NCBI RefSeq assembly: GCF_002982075.1
Contig: NZ_PUEJ01000005.1
Coordinates: 248,001-312,000 of the forward strand
DNA length: 64,000 bases
Direction of reading: 5' to 3'
DNA from: Labrys okinawensis
GTDB lineage: Bacteria > Pseudomonadota > Alphaproteobacteria > Rhizobiales > Labraceae
Made by a program: the position numbers and the translations under genes
The notes under the pieces: generated by a model
What the model saw: the letters and a program-made list of their open reading frames with translations, nothing else
Told to the model about the DNA's origin: nothing
The model's database searches: none
In this document: in pieces, positions 45,802 through 56,401 of the stretch
Numbering within the stretch: position 1 is the first letter of the stretch
Layout: each line of letters starts with the position of its first letter

Positions 45802-46944
45802 TCAGAAACTGATCGATGCGAAGAAGATGGCGAAGATGCCATCGACCACGATGACGATGAACATGGATTTGACCACCGAGGCCGTGGTCTGGCGCCCGAG
45901 CGATTCAGCCGATCCCTGCACCTTGAAACCTTCGATGCAGGCCGTGATGCCAATCATCAACGCCATGACGGGCGCCTTGATCAGGCCGACCAGGAATGTG
46001 TGCATGGTCATCGAATCCCGCAGATTCTGCAGGAAGGTGGTGGGCGTGATGCCGCCATAGCCCCAGGCCACCAACGCGCCGCCGAACATGCCGGCCATCG
46101 CCGCCAGGAAGGTGAGCATCGGCAGCGCGATGATCAAGGCCAGGATACGGGGGATGACCAGAACCTCCATGGGATCGATGCCCATGACGTGCATGGCGTC
46201 GATCTCCTCGCGCATCTTCATCGAGCCGAGTTCGGCCGTGATCGCCGAACCGGACCGGCCGGCCACCATGATGGCGGCAAGCAGGAGGCCGACTTCCCGG
46301 AACATCAGCACGGCCAGGGTGTACACCACCAGCAGCGTGGCGCCATAATAGCTCAGCTGCAGGATCATCTGCTGGGCGAGAATGGCACCGACGAGGAAGG
46401 AGATCAGCGTGATGATCGGCACGCCCCTCAAGCCGATCAACTCGATCTGGTTCACCACCGCGGCCCAGCGAAAGCGCGTGCGCGCCGTGAGCAGGCGCCC
46501 GATCGCGCGCATGGTTTCGCCGAGGAACACGTTCATGTTCACGGCATCATGCACGATCCTGCGCATGGACTGGCCGAGATCGGCCAGAAGTTCGATGAGA
46601 TGGTGTGCCTCGGGCGGTTGAGGGGGCGAAGTAATGTTCTGGGCCGCGATCTCCGCCAGCAGGATCGCCTGAGCTTCGGTGGCGTTGGTGATCTCGAGCG
46701 TGGAGTTGCGCGCGCCGAAGGCCGCCCGGATATTCTCGATGACGACTCCGCCGAGCGTGTCGAGCTGCGAAACGCCGGACAGGTCGAACTCCACCACCGT
46801 ATTGGCCGGGGCGGCCTTGATCATGATCGCGGAGAGCTTTTCCAGATGGCGCGAATTACGCGCGACCCAGGCGCCTGTTGGCGCCAGCCGAGCGGGACCC
46901 GCCTGGGTCAGATCGCTGTTGTCTATGTCCGGCTCGGGCTTCAA
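45802..46944 (-). CDS. mlaE: STAS-MlaE fusion permease
   Basis: 380 residues. Residues 20-110 form a STAS domain (VEFDLSGVSQLDTLGGVVIE, like MlaB). Residues 130-380 form the MlaE permease with the family stretch REVGLLLAAIMVAGRSGSAI and TAELGSMKMREEIDAMHVMG, and about six membrane helices. Natural fusion of MlaB to MlaE is known in alphaproteobacteria. First gene of the operon mlaE-mlaF-mlaD-lipoprotein. The complex moves phospholipids between the membranes. Confidence 0.93.
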   Translation of the reverse strand: MKPEPDIDNSDLTQAGPARLAPTGAWVARNSRHLEKLSAIMIKAAPANTVVEFDLSGVSQLDTLGGVVIENIRAAFGARNSTLEITNATEAQAILLAEIAAQNITSPPQPPEAHHLIELLADLGQSMRRIVHDAVNMNVFLGETMRAIGRLLTARTRFRWAAVVNQIELIGLRGVPIITLISFLVGAILAQQMILQLSYYGATLLVVYTLAVLMFREVGLLLAAIMVAGRSGSAITAELGSMKMREEIDAMHVMGIDPMEVLVIPRILALIIALPMLTFLAAMAGMFGGALVAWGYGGITPTTFLQNLRDSMTMHTFLVGLIKAPVMALMIGITACIEGFKVQGSAESLGRQTTASVVKSMFIVIVVDGIFAIFFASISF

Positions 46945-47118
46945 GTTGCGAAACGCGCTCTTGCGGGGGAATCACTGGAGGTCATACTAGTCTCTCGGGC
47001 ATGATGCGCAAAAAGCCCCGTGCTGCTTTTGCCAATATTTCTGTGCAGTCAATAGGATAGCGTGTGAGAGCGCGATCCGGCAACCACTGCGCGCAGGTCT
47101 TCAGGAAGGCGCCGTCCC

Positions 47119-48126
47119 ATGCAAATCGAAAAGCCCTATCTGATGTTCGTCGGCGACGTGGCCGACCAGCTCGCCGCCAAGACCGCGGCGGGCATCGTCG
47201 ACTGGCGCAGGGACTGGTGCGTCGGCCAGTTGCGGCTGCCGGGATGCCGGGCCGATCTGGGGCTGGAGGATCTCGATATTGCCGAGGGTGTCCGGCGCGG
47301 CGCCAGGACCCTGGTGATCGGCGTGGTCAATGCCGGCGGCGTCCTGCCGGAGCACTGGATCAGCGTGATCGTCGAAGCCCTGGAAGCCGGGCTCGACGTC
47401 GCCTCCGGCCTGCATCGCCGGCTGGAGGAGTTCCCGCAGATTGCCGACGCTGCCCGGCACCATGGCCGGCAGCTCCACGACGTGCGTATCCCGTCCCAGA
47501 GTTTCGCCACCGGCAAGGGCAGCAAGCGCAGCGGCCTGCGGCTGCTCACCGTCGGCACCGATTGTTCGGTGGGCAAGAAATATACCGCCCTTGCTCTGGA
47601 GCGTGAAATGCGGGCCCAGGGCCTTGATGCCGATTTCCGGGCCACCGGCCAGACCGGTATCCTGATTTCTGGCCGCGGGGTCGCCGTGGATGCGGTGGTG
47701 GCCGATTTCATTTCCGGCGCCGCCGAATGGCTCAGCCCGGAGGCAGATCCCCATCATTGGGACGTGATTGAAGGGCAGGGCAGCCTGTTCCATCCCTCCT
47801 TCGCCGGCGTGACCCTCGGGCTGCTGCATGGCGCCCAGCCCGACGCCTTCGTCGTCTGCCACGAACCGACCCGCAGGACCATGCGCGGTGTGCCGACAGC
47901 CTTGCCGAGCATCCGCGCCGTCATCGACGCCACCATCGCCAATGGCCGCCTCACCAATCCCGGCATTCGATGTGTCGGCATCGCGGTCAACACCCAGGCT
48001 CTGGACGAGGCAGCAGCGAGGGCCTGCCTAGCCGAGATCGGTCAGGCCGAAGCCCTGCCGACGACGGATCCCGTCAGATTTGGCGTGGCCGATATCGTCA
48101 AGCGCGTGAGAGAAATATTCGGCTGA
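47119..48126 (+). CDS. dgcN: DgcN (DUF1611) N-acetyltransferase for D-glutamate
   Basis: 335 residues. The C-terminal P-loop-like motif LLTVGTDCSVGKKYTALALE near residue 142, and FRATGQTGILISGRGVAVDA with GQGSLFHPSFAGVTLGLLHG, are hallmarks of the DUF1611 family now called DgcN. DgcN acetylates D-glutamate and DgcA racemises the product. Both are usually adjacent; here dgcA lies at 39061-40044. Start ATG at 47119 follows AGGAAGG. It precedes a FAH-type gene by 50 bases on the same strand. Confidence 0.85.
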   Translation: MQIEKPYLMFVGDVADQLAAKTAAGIVDWRRDWCVGQLRLPGCRADLGLEDLDIAEGVRRGARTLVIGVVNAGGVLPEHWISVIVEALEAGLDVASGLHRRLEEFPQIADAARHHGRQLHDVRIPSQSFATGKGSKRSGLRLLTVGTDCSVGKKYTALALEREMRAQGLDADFRATGQTGILISGRGVAVDAVVADFISGAAEWLSPEADPHHWDVIEGQGSLFHPSFAGVTLGLLHGAQPDAFVVCHEPTRRTMRGVPTALPSIRAVIDATIANGRLTNPGIRCVGIAVNTQALDEAAARACLAEIGQAEALPTTDPVRFGVADIVKRVREIFG

Positions 48127-48175
48127 TTGGGGCCCGCCGGTGCGATGAATTCCAGATAGTCAGGAAGATCTTGTG

Positions 48176-48862
48176 ATGAACTATGTCATTGAACCGCCCT
48201 CACAGCCTGTCGTGGCCGTCGCCGGGGAAACCGGCCTCTTTCCGGTGCGCCGCATCTGGTGCGTCGGGCGCAACTATGCCGATCATGCCCGGGAGATGGG
48301 AGCCGATCCCACGCGCGAGCCACCCTTCTTCTTTGCCAAGCCGGCGGATGCCGTCAATCCGGGCGGCCTGCTGGCTTTTCCGAGCCAGACCTCGGACCTG
48401 CACCATGAGATCGAACTGGTGGTCGCCATCGGACGGGGCGGGCGGGACATTCCGGTCGAACGGGCGCTCGAGCATGTCTATGGCTATGCCGTCGGCCTCG
48501 ACATGACGCGCCGGGACATCCAGGCCGAAGCGAAGAAACTTTCCAGGCCCTGGGAGCTTGCCAAGGGCTTCGACCAATCCTGTCCGATCAGCGCCATCGT
48601 GCCGGCCGCGCGCATCGGTCACCCCGACAAGGGCAGGATCGAGGTAACGGTCAACGGCAAGGTGCAGCAGTCCGGCGATCTGTCGCAGATGATCTGGTCG
48701 GTGCCGGAGGCGGTTGCCTATCTGTCGCGCTATGTGGCGCTGGCGCCCGGCGATCTCCTGATGACCGGCACGCCGGCCGGGGTCAGTTCGGTGAAGCCCG
48801 GCGACACCCTGCGCGGCTCTTGCGAGGGGATCGGTGAGATCGTCGTGAACTATGAGAGGTAA
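48176..48862 (+). CDS. FAH-domain hydrolase (fumarylpyruvate hydrolase type)
   Basis: 228 residues: a short FAH barrel without the N-terminal domain. RIWCVGRNYADHAREMGADP, PFFFAKPADAVNPGG, LHHEIELVVAIGRGG and DLLMTGTPAGVSSVKPGD are diagnostic; the HHEIE cluster and DMTRRD supply metal ligands. This small group splits fumarylpyruvate or acylpyruvates. ATG at 48176 follows AGGAAG. It may be cotranscribed with dgcN. Confidence 0.88.
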   Translation: MNYVIEPPSQPVVAVAGETGLFPVRRIWCVGRNYADHAREMGADPTREPPFFFAKPADAVNPGGLLAFPSQTSDLHHEIELVVAIGRGGRDIPVERALEHVYGYAVGLDMTRRDIQAEAKKLSRPWELAKGFDQSCPISAIVPAARIGHPDKGRIEVTVNGKVQQSGDLSQMIWSVPEAVAYLSRYVALAPGDLLMTGTPAGVSSVKPGDTLRGSCEGIGEIVVNYER

Positions 48863-48946
48863 CCGGGCTGCGGCCCAATTTTCAATGAGAACGACGATGC
48901 CCTCAAGGAGGGCGATCGGTTCCTTCCTGCCAGGGAGTTGTTCGAA

Positions 48947-49441
48947 ATGCCCTCTCCATCTCTCAACGGATTGCCGGACGTACAAAGGGGCATCCACACC
49001 AGACCCCTCTTTGTGATGACCCTGGACGTGGCAAAGCCGATCGGCTTTGGGACGACGCCAAATGGGGATCGGCGTGTCGGCGTCGTCGCCGGCGGCCGTT
49101 TCGAAGGCGAGCGGTTGTCCGGCGAGGTGCTCGATGGCGGCAGCGATTGGCAGATCGCGCGGCCGGACGGCAGCACGACACTGGACGTGCGATTGATTCT
49201 CAAGACCGTGGATGGCGCCCTGATCGGCATGTCCTATCGGGGCCTGCGGCACGGACCTCCCGATGTGATGGCGGAGCTGGCGAAAGGCGGTCGGGTCGAG
49301 CCGGCGGACTATTATTTCCGCATCACCGGCACCTTCGAAACCGCCTCGGCGAACTATGATTGGCTCAATCGTGTTCTTGCCATTGGTATCGGCGACAGGC
49401 AGCCGGGAGGGCCGGTCTACAGTCTTTTCGAGCTGCTCTGA
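48947..49441 (+). CDS. DUF3237 family protein
   Basis: 164 residues. The core RPLFVMTLDVAKPIGFGTTP, GGRFEGERLSGEVLDGGSDW, DVRLILKTVDGALIGMSYRG and YYFRITGTFETASANYDWLN is the DUF3237 (UPF0311) beta-barrel. The function is unknown; members often lie near aromatic degradation genes, which fits the FAH gene 84 bases upstream. ATG at 48947 with AGGGAG upstream is preferred over TTG at 48938. Confidence 0.85.
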   Translation: MPSPSLNGLPDVQRGIHTRPLFVMTLDVAKPIGFGTTPNGDRRVGVVAGGRFEGERLSGEVLDGGSDWQIARPDGSTTLDVRLILKTVDGALIGMSYRGLRHGPPDVMAELAKGGRVEPADYYFRITGTFETASANYDWLNRVLAIGIGDRQPGGPVYSLFELL

Positions 49442-49501
49442 CGCGTTGTCGGCGCGTCTTTGCTTCCCCCGATGGCAAGCTGCTCCGGCCTGGCGAAAAA
49501 G

Positions 49502-50383
49502 CTACTTCAACGGCAGGTTCACCGCCGTCAGCCATTCGGAAGGTGGCGCACTGCGGGGATCGTTGAGATATTCCTCGAAGCAGGGCGCATCGCCCGGCTG
49601 GCGCCCGGAATGCGGCAGCCAGCTATGATAGAGAAAGGCATAGGCCACATCGAGATCGGCATAGGGACCCTTGTGCACCAGCCGAGCCACCGAGCCGCCA
49701 CCGACCTCACGCCAGACCATGTCCGGGCCGAGCGGGCTGTCTTCCGGCACCGAAAGGCCTGCCTCCGAGCGCAAGTCCGCCACGGGCTTGCTGTCTGGAT
49801 CGTCGTAATAGATGCCGATCAACCGCACGCCCGGGCGCAGCAGGCCGTGGCCGCCTGCCCAGGCAAACAGGCGCTCGAAACTGGCACCGATCTTCTGGTA
49901 ATCGCCGCGATGGGGCAAGGTCACCAGCCTGAGTCTGGGCACGGTCTCGATGGTGACGTCGTAATGCAGGGCGGAGCGCAACGCGGTCGCACGGGTCATG
50001 GCTTGTGATCCTGATTGCTGGGATACCGGGCGCAGATCCCGCCCGGCGCGCCGATAGGCGGCCGGCGGCAGGCCATGGGAGGCCGCAAAAGCGCGGGTGA
50101 AAGCCGCCACCGATCCGTAGCCCGCCCGGCTGGCAATGCGTGCCAGGGTATGCTGGGAGCGATTGAGCTCGACGGCAGCGCGATGGAGGCGCAGCCGCCG
50201 CACAGCCTCTGCCACTGTTTCTCCCGTGACCGCGACGAAGACGCGGTGGAAGTGGTAGGGCGAGAAGCAGGCAATGTCGCTGAGATCGTCGAGTTCGAGC
50301 CTGTCATCGAGATGATCGGCGATGTGGCTCATCACCCGCTCGATGCGAGCGGCATAGGCGAGGCTGGTTTCGTGGCGGGTCAT
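49502..50383 (-). CDS. AraC-type regulator with GyrI-like effector domain
   Basis: 293 residues. An N-terminal AraC helix-turn-helix pair (residues 10-110; LDDLSDIACFSPYHFHRVFV, LARIASRAGYGSVAAFTRAF) precedes a GyrI/BmrR effector-binding domain (residues 140-290; VPRLRLVTLPHRGDYQKIGA, GSVARLVHKGPYADLDVAYA). This architecture is that of Rob-like regulators that sense amphipathic drugs. It is convergent with the DUF3237 gene and faces the FNR gene across a dispersed repeat. Targets unknown. Confidence 0.9.
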   Translation of the reverse strand: MTRHETSLAYAARIERVMSHIADHLDDRLELDDLSDIACFSPYHFHRVFVAVTGETVAEAVRRLRLHRAAVELNRSQHTLARIASRAGYGSVAAFTRAFAASHGLPPAAYRRAGRDLRPVSQQSGSQAMTRATALRSALHYDVTIETVPRLRLVTLPHRGDYQKIGASFERLFAWAGGHGLLRPGVRLIGIYYDDPDSKPVADLRSEAGLSVPEDSPLGPDMVWREVGGGSVARLVHKGPYADLDVAYAFLYHSWLPHSGRQPGDAPCFEEYLNDPRSAPPSEWLTAVNLPLK

Positions 50384-50483
50384 GATCTGTCTCCGGTGGC
50401 CTCACCCTAGCTGCGCTGATTTGATCATGATTGCGGAGTTGACGAGGGCATGCGCTTCGTTGACTTTGGTCAGCCTTGCTGCC

Positions 50484-51654
<1,171 letters not shown>

Positions 51655-51813
51655 ACTTTTCGGCATCCTAAGCGTTTGCAATTCGTCAGGGGGCCCTATA
51701 TCGATTAGGTACAGCCGTCCACGGATGGTTGGGGCGTGCTCTTTCAACTGAGGCGTGACGCCATAACGTCTATTCTGTTCTGCGCGTCAGCTCGGCCAAC
51801 GGGAGTAGACAAG

Positions 51814-52338
51814 ATGTTCAAGTCGATCGTCGTTCCTGTCGATATCGCAGATCTGAAACTGGCCAGACTCGCCATCGACAGCGCAGTGAAACTTGCCGAT
51901 ACCGCCGGCGCGACGCTGACCCTGGTCCATGTCGTGCCCATCATGCCCCTGATGATGCTGGATACGGTGCCCGTGAGCTTCGAAGGCGAAGTCGCCGAGA
52001 AGGCGAAGGGATCGCTTGCCGATCTCGCCCGCACGGTGCTGCTCCCGGGTGGCCAGGTGCAGAGCGTGGTGCGGATCGGCGGCATCTATCATGAAGTGCT
52101 GGCAATTGCCGAGGAGCAGCGCGCCGATCTCGTGGTGGTCGGCTCGCATCAACCGAGCGTCGCGACCTATCTGCTCGGCTGCAATGCGAGCGCCATCGTT
52201 CGCCATGCCGGCTGTTCGGTGCTGGTCATTCGCGAGGAGAAGCCGCACGCCGAGGATAGCACCGACGACGTGCCGCCGCATTTCGCCTCGGTCGACGATG
52301 CCATGCGGGCGGCCTGGGAGGCCGACAAGCTGCATTGA
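51814..52338 (+). CDS. Universal stress protein
   Basis: 174 residues of one UspA domain. It begins MFKSIVVPVDIADLKLARLA and has the ATP-binding pattern GSHQPSVATYLLGCNASAIV (G-x2-G-x9-G-like variant). The C-terminal tail of about 30 residues (EEKPHAEDSTDDVPPHFASV) is acidic and specific. ATG at 51814 follows GGGAG. It is the only gene between FNR and the convergent protease gene. Such proteins respond to starvation or redox stress. Confidence 0.85.
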   Translation: MFKSIVVPVDIADLKLARLAIDSAVKLADTAGATLTLVHVVPIMPLMMLDTVPVSFEGEVAEKAKGSLADLARTVLLPGGQVQSVVRIGGIYHEVLAIAEEQRADLVVVGSHQPSVATYLLGCNASAIVRHAGCSVLVIREEKPHAEDSTDDVPPHFASVDDAMRAAWEADKLH

Positions 52339-52387
52339 ACTCCAAGGCGGTCATAGACCTTAGCTTTGCGGGGCTTGGCGCACGTCT

Positions 52388-53644
52388 TCAGGCGCCGCAG
52401 GCGGCCATGGCGTCGTCGAGTGTCTTGGAGGCGTCTTCGGTCGGGATGGCTTCCGACCGGCCGACCGCCTCGCCGGCCTTGTCAAGCACGGCGACGGTGA
52501 GATTGCCGCTCCTGCGCAAATCCCGGACATCCTTGGCGGCGAGCAGGGCGGCAACGCTTTGTTCGCCGTTACCGGCCGCTTCCACGCTGTCGATCGCAAT
52601 CTGACGCCCTGCAATCCTGAGCGATCGCGCCGAGACGGCGGCAGCCCGCATGCGCTCGAGGTCGAGCGGCGCCAGGGCCTTGAAGGAAAGTTCCAGGCGC
52701 GCTGTCTTGCTGTCGCGGCAGGCGAGGGCGACACGGAACTTCTCGCTGGCGAATTCCGCGGTTGCCGGCAGTCCCGTCGTCTGGATGAGGGTCCAGCGGC
52801 CATGACTGGTCGGCAGAGTGCCCGGGGCCGTCTTGAGCCCCACACTCGGCTTGGCAATGGCGGCCATCGGCTGTTCGCTTCCCGTCTTGCCAAGTAGACT
52901 CGATGCCAGGACAGGCTCATCGGAGGCGGGCAGCAGGGCGGTGGCGACCCCGACAGGGATCCATTGGCTTTCGGGCAGCACGTCGAGGCTGTTGAAGGGA
53001 GTGCGCAGCGTGGTGGTGAAGAATGCCTCGTTCACCCCCATGGTCTTGACGAAATCATAGACGCTGACGACCTCGCGGCCGTAGTCGCGCACGATCTGGC
53101 CCATTTCGCGGGCATCGAAGCTCTCGCCATCGGTAAATTGCGGCGAGAACTGATGCACGCCGACTTTTGAGCCCGGCACGACGAAACGCGCGGTGCCGCC
53201 CAGCATCACCATGGTGCAGGCCGAAAAGCAGCCGGCCTGATCGAAGACCGGCTGGCCGCGCTGAAGTCGGGCCTGGCCGATCACGGTCGTCCATCCGGCT
53301 TTGCGGATGCGCCGCCCCATGATCAGGGCGGGCTGCACCTTGCCGCCGACTGACTCGAAAGCGATGATGACCTTCGGCGCATCGCCCGGCGGCACTTGCC
53401 CGTCCGCCGGTTCCCCGGGCAGTACACCGCTCAGGCGGTTCTGCGAGAGGAAGACGGCAAAGTTTCGCGATGTTTCGTCGACGATCTGGCCCGAGGCATT
53501 GATCACCACGCATCCCGGGCAGGATTTGCCGGAAGCGACGATGCTGAACTGCATGGGCTGAGAATCATCGCCCGCTCGGGCTGTACCGGACGCTGCGAGC
53601 AGCGCGAGAACCGCGAGGCTGGCCTGTTGGCGCGGCCGTGGCAT
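52388..53644 (-). CDS. Secreted ClpP-like serine protease (COG3904 type)
   Basis: 418 residues with a signal peptide (RQQASLAVLALLAASGTARA). Residues 90-180 show the ClpP-crotonase fold: FESVGG, RIRKAGWTTVIG, GCFSACTMVMLGGTARFV and VGVHQFSP, giving catalytic Ser141 and His164 in ClpP positions. The remaining 230 residues are a beta-rich domain. Such proteins are ClpP-related but lack an ATPase and act in the periplasm. It is divergent from the caspase gene by 279 bases. A longer frame to 53752 lacks the signal peptide. Confidence 0.8.
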   Translation of the reverse strand: MPRPRQQASLAVLALLAASGTARAGDDSQPMQFSIVASGKSCPGCVVINASGQIVDETSRNFAVFLSQNRLSGVLPGEPADGQVPPGDAPKVIIAFESVGGKVQPALIMGRRIRKAGWTTVIGQARLQRGQPVFDQAGCFSACTMVMLGGTARFVVPGSKVGVHQFSPQFTDGESFDAREMGQIVRDYGREVVSVYDFVKTMGVNEAFFTTTLRTPFNSLDVLPESQWIPVGVATALLPASDEPVLASSLLGKTGSEQPMAAIAKPSVGLKTAPGTLPTSHGRWTLIQTTGLPATAEFASEKFRVALACRDSKTARLELSFKALAPLDLERMRAAAVSARSLRIAGRQIAIDSVEAAGNGEQSVAALLAAKDVRDLRRSGNLTVAVLDKAGEAVGRSEAIPTEDASKTLDDAMAACGA

Positions 53645-53923
53645 GAATTGTTTCGCAATGGCGGTTGCCTGGCGCAAATCCACGGCCTCTCCGATCCCGT
53701 ACACAACACTTGGGTGGCAGCCTTCATGGCCGCAAGCGCTGCTTCGTTGCAAGGATGAAATCGGCGAAATTGCCTTGAATCATGAGACGGTTGGGAGGCG
53801 TGACAATCCTGCCACAGCCATCGGTTCCAAAAAATTGCGTAGGGCACCGGTTGTGCTTTTTCGCGCGTTCGATGTGTTAACAAAAGGTGATACTCTACCA
53901 AGCTGTACAAGACCGGTCGGGCC

Positions 53924-55099
53924 ATGATGATGCGACGTTATGTTTGGGGTCTTTTTCTCCTCACCGGCCTGCTCCTGGGAGGCGATGCTCTGGCGGCCCA
54001 GAAGGCGGCGCTGGTGATCGGCAACAGTGCCTATCGGTCGGTGACGCCTCTGGTGAACCCGGCCAACGATGCCGACGACATGGCGGCGGCGCTGGGGCGG
54101 ATCGGCTATGCGGTGACGCTGGTCAAGGACGGCGACCTGGCGGCGATGAATGACGGTCTGAGGGCCTTTCTGCGCGACGCCGATCATGCCGACAGCGTGG
54201 TGGTGTTCTATTCCGGCCATGGCGTGCAGGTGAAGGGGCGCAACTACCTGGTGCCGGTCTCGGCCAGGATCTCGGACGAATTGGATCTGGACACCCAGAC
54301 CCTGTCGCTGGACAAGCTCCTGGAACTGGTCGACAGCGCGGCGCCGAAGGTGAAGATCGTGATCCTGGATTCGTGCCGGGACAATCCCCTGACGCGCCAG
54401 CTGACCCGGGGGGCCGGCACGCGCGGACTGGCGCGTATCGATCTCGACGCCTCCTCGGCCAAGGGCACGCTGATCGCCTTCTCCACGGCGCCGGGCTCGG
54501 TGGCGCAGGACGGCAGCGGGCGCAACTCGCCCTTCACCACGGCGCTGCTCGCCCATATGGAGACGCCCGGCCTCGACATCCGCCAGATGTTCGGCCAGGT
54601 CCGGGCCGATGTCGACCAGTCGACCCAGGGCGGCCAGACCCCCTGGGTGAACGAGGCCATCATCGGCTCCTTCGCCATGGCCGGAAAAGTGGAAACGCCG
54701 CAGCCGGTCAAGGCAATAGAGGTCGAACCTCAAGCTGCTGCTCAGCCAGCGCCCCAGCCGGTCGTGGAGCCCCAGGCGCAGCCCGAGCTACAGCAGCAGG
54801 CGGCGGTCGAGCCGGTAGAACCCACGCCTGCGCCCCGCAACAACCAGGTTGAATTCATTTTGCCGGATTCAGGCACAAGGCGATTGAACTGGAACGATAT
54901 TTCGAGCCTGTCCGGACAGCAATTGCGCCTGGCCCGCAACGAAATCTATGCGCGCCGCGGCCGCTATATGAAGGACACGCAATTGCGCGCCTATTTTTCC
55001 CAATTCTCCTGGTACCGCCCCTGGACCTGGAATGTCGAACTCAGCGCCGTCGAGAAAGCCAATGTCGCTCTGATCCAGCGCGCCGAGGCTGGTCAATGA
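53924..55099 (+). CDS. Caspase-like (peptidase C14) protein with C-terminal YARHG domain
   Basis: 391 residues. Signal peptide (residues 3-25), caspase-hemoglobinase domain at 26-240 with catalytic His99 (FYSGHGV) and Cys151 (LDSCRDNP), a Pro/Gln/Ala linker (255-310) and a YARHG domain at 335-368 (LARNEIYARRGRYMKDTQLR). Bacterial orthocaspases cleave after basic residues; YARHG is thought to bind peptidoglycan or other envelope parts. The gene overlaps the next by four bases, so caspase and M15 peptidase are made together. Confidence 0.9.
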   Translation: MMMRRYVWGLFLLTGLLLGGDALAAQKAALVIGNSAYRSVTPLVNPANDADDMAAALGRIGYAVTLVKDGDLAAMNDGLRAFLRDADHADSVVVFYSGHGVQVKGRNYLVPVSARISDELDLDTQTLSLDKLLELVDSAAPKVKIVILDSCRDNPLTRQLTRGAGTRGLARIDLDASSAKGTLIAFSTAPGSVAQDGSGRNSPFTTALLAHMETPGLDIRQMFGQVRADVDQSTQGGQTPWVNEAIIGSFAMAGKVETPQPVKAIEVEPQAAAQPAPQPVVEPQAQPELQQQAAVEPVEPTPAPRNNQVEFILPDSGTRRLNWNDISSLSGQQLRLARNEIYARRGRYMKDTQLRAYFSQFSWYRPWTWNVELSAVEKANVALIQRAEAGQ

Positions 55100-55884
55100 G
55101 AAGTGTCATGCGTGCCGGAATGCTGGCCTTCGGGCTGTCGACAACGCTCGTGTCGACGGCGATGGCCGACCCGACCCTGGATGTCCTCGTGGCGGCCTAT
55201 CCCGACTTCATTGCGCGCTACGACGCCAAGGATCTCATCCTTAAGAATGGCCAGCACATCGCGCTTTCCGACGGCGCCGCTGACAAGACGCCGCAACAGC
55301 GCATCGAGAAGGCCGATATCCGGGACATGTTCGTCATGCCCTATACGCTCGGGGCCCGTTACAAGCAGCCGGCCACGCCGGCAGACGATCCCGGCCGCGC
55401 GCGAAACCAGGCGCTGTTCGATGCCATGTATGGGGATTGCACGAAAGGCCAGGTCAAGCTCAAGACCATCCAATGGCTTCCCCGCTTGGGCGGCGGTTCG
55501 CTGCGCGTAACCACCGCCAACGGCGTTGCCGATCGGCTGGAAGCCGTCTCGCGCGACCTCGAAGCCCTGCCGGCCAAATTTCATGTCTATCTCAAGCCTT
55601 CGGCTGGTACTTTCAACTGCCGCGTGATCGCCGGCACGTCACGCATGAGCATGCATGCCTATGCCGCGGCGATCGACATCAATGTGAAGTTCACCGATTA
55701 TTGGCGCTGGGGCGGGGCCAAGAAGGAGACGGACAAGGTTTCCTACAAGAACCGCATCCCGATGGAGATTGTCGAGGTTTTCGAAAAGCACGGTTTCATC
55801 TGGGGTGGAAAATGGTACCACTACGACACCATGCATTTCGAATACAGGCCTGAAATCATAGCGTTGGCAAAGAATTCCAAGTGA
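55096..55884 (+). CDS. M15-family D-Ala-D-Ala carboxypeptidase/endolysin-like protein
   Basis: 262 residues. Signal peptide (residues 5-24) and a C-terminal M15 domain with zinc ligands His187 and Asp194 in SMHAYAAAIDIN and His247 in YHYDTMHFEY. This is the L-alanyl-D-glutamate or VanY-like fold that trims peptidoglycan peptides. It overlaps the caspase gene (ATGA) and is seven bases before the SixA gene. Position suggests the caspase and this hydrolase act together on the envelope; that is an inference. Confidence 0.87.
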   Translation: MRSVMRAGMLAFGLSTTLVSTAMADPTLDVLVAAYPDFIARYDAKDLILKNGQHIALSDGAADKTPQQRIEKADIRDMFVMPYTLGARYKQPATPADDPGRARNQALFDAMYGDCTKGQVKLKTIQWLPRLGGGSLRVTTANGVADRLEAVSRDLEALPAKFHVYLKPSAGTFNCRVIAGTSRMSMHAYAAAIDINVKFTDYWRWGGAKKETDKVSYKNRIPMEIVEVFEKHGFIWGGKWYHYDTMHFEYRPEIIALAKNSK

Positions 55885-55891
55885 TTGATTG

Positions 55892-56401
55892 ATGAAGCGT
55901 CTGATGTTGTTGCGGCACGCTAAGTCGGACTATCCCGCCGGCGTTTCCGATCACGAGCGCCCCCTTGCGCCGCGGGGGCAGCGTGACGCCCCACGCATGG
56001 GACGGGAGATCGCACGCCGCGGCCTGTTGCCCGATCATGTGGTCGTCTCGACTGCTCGCCGCACACGCGAGACGCTAGCCTTGATCGAAGGTAGCCTGGG
56101 GCCGCATACGCTGCATTTCGAACGGGCGATCTACGAGGCGCCGCCGGAAACGATATTGCGCGTGATCCGGGCGGTGACGCCCGACGTGCAGACGCTGCTG
56201 GTCGTCGGGCATAATCCCGGCTTGGAACAGATCGCGGCCTTCCTCACGCGGGGCGCGGGGACGGCAGCCGACCCGCTCAGCGGCAAATTTCCTACGGCCG
56301 CGCTTGCCGTTCTCGACTTCGAGCTCGATGATTGGGCCGGGATTGCCGGGCACCAGGCCACGCTGGCCTTGTTCCTTTCGCCGAAGATGCTGGATCGCTA
56401 G
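55892..56401 (+). CDS. sixA: SixA-type histidine phosphatase
   Basis: 169 residues. It starts LMLLRHAKSDYP (the RH-x phosphatase motif), has TARRTRET and ends VVGHNPGLE, the features of SixA phosphohistidine phosphatases of the PGM superfamily. SixA removes phosphate from HPr-like or phosphotransfer proteins. ATG at 55892 is seven bases after the M15 stop. It may form a three-gene unit with it, though its role in the envelope is not clear. Confidence 0.9.
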   Translation: MKRLMLLRHAKSDYPAGVSDHERPLAPRGQRDAPRMGREIARRGLLPDHVVVSTARRTRETLALIEGSLGPHTLHFERAIYEAPPETILRVIRAVTPDVQTLLVVGHNPGLEQIAAFLTRGAGTAADPLSGKFPTAALAVLDFELDDWAGIAGHQATLALFLSPKMLDR

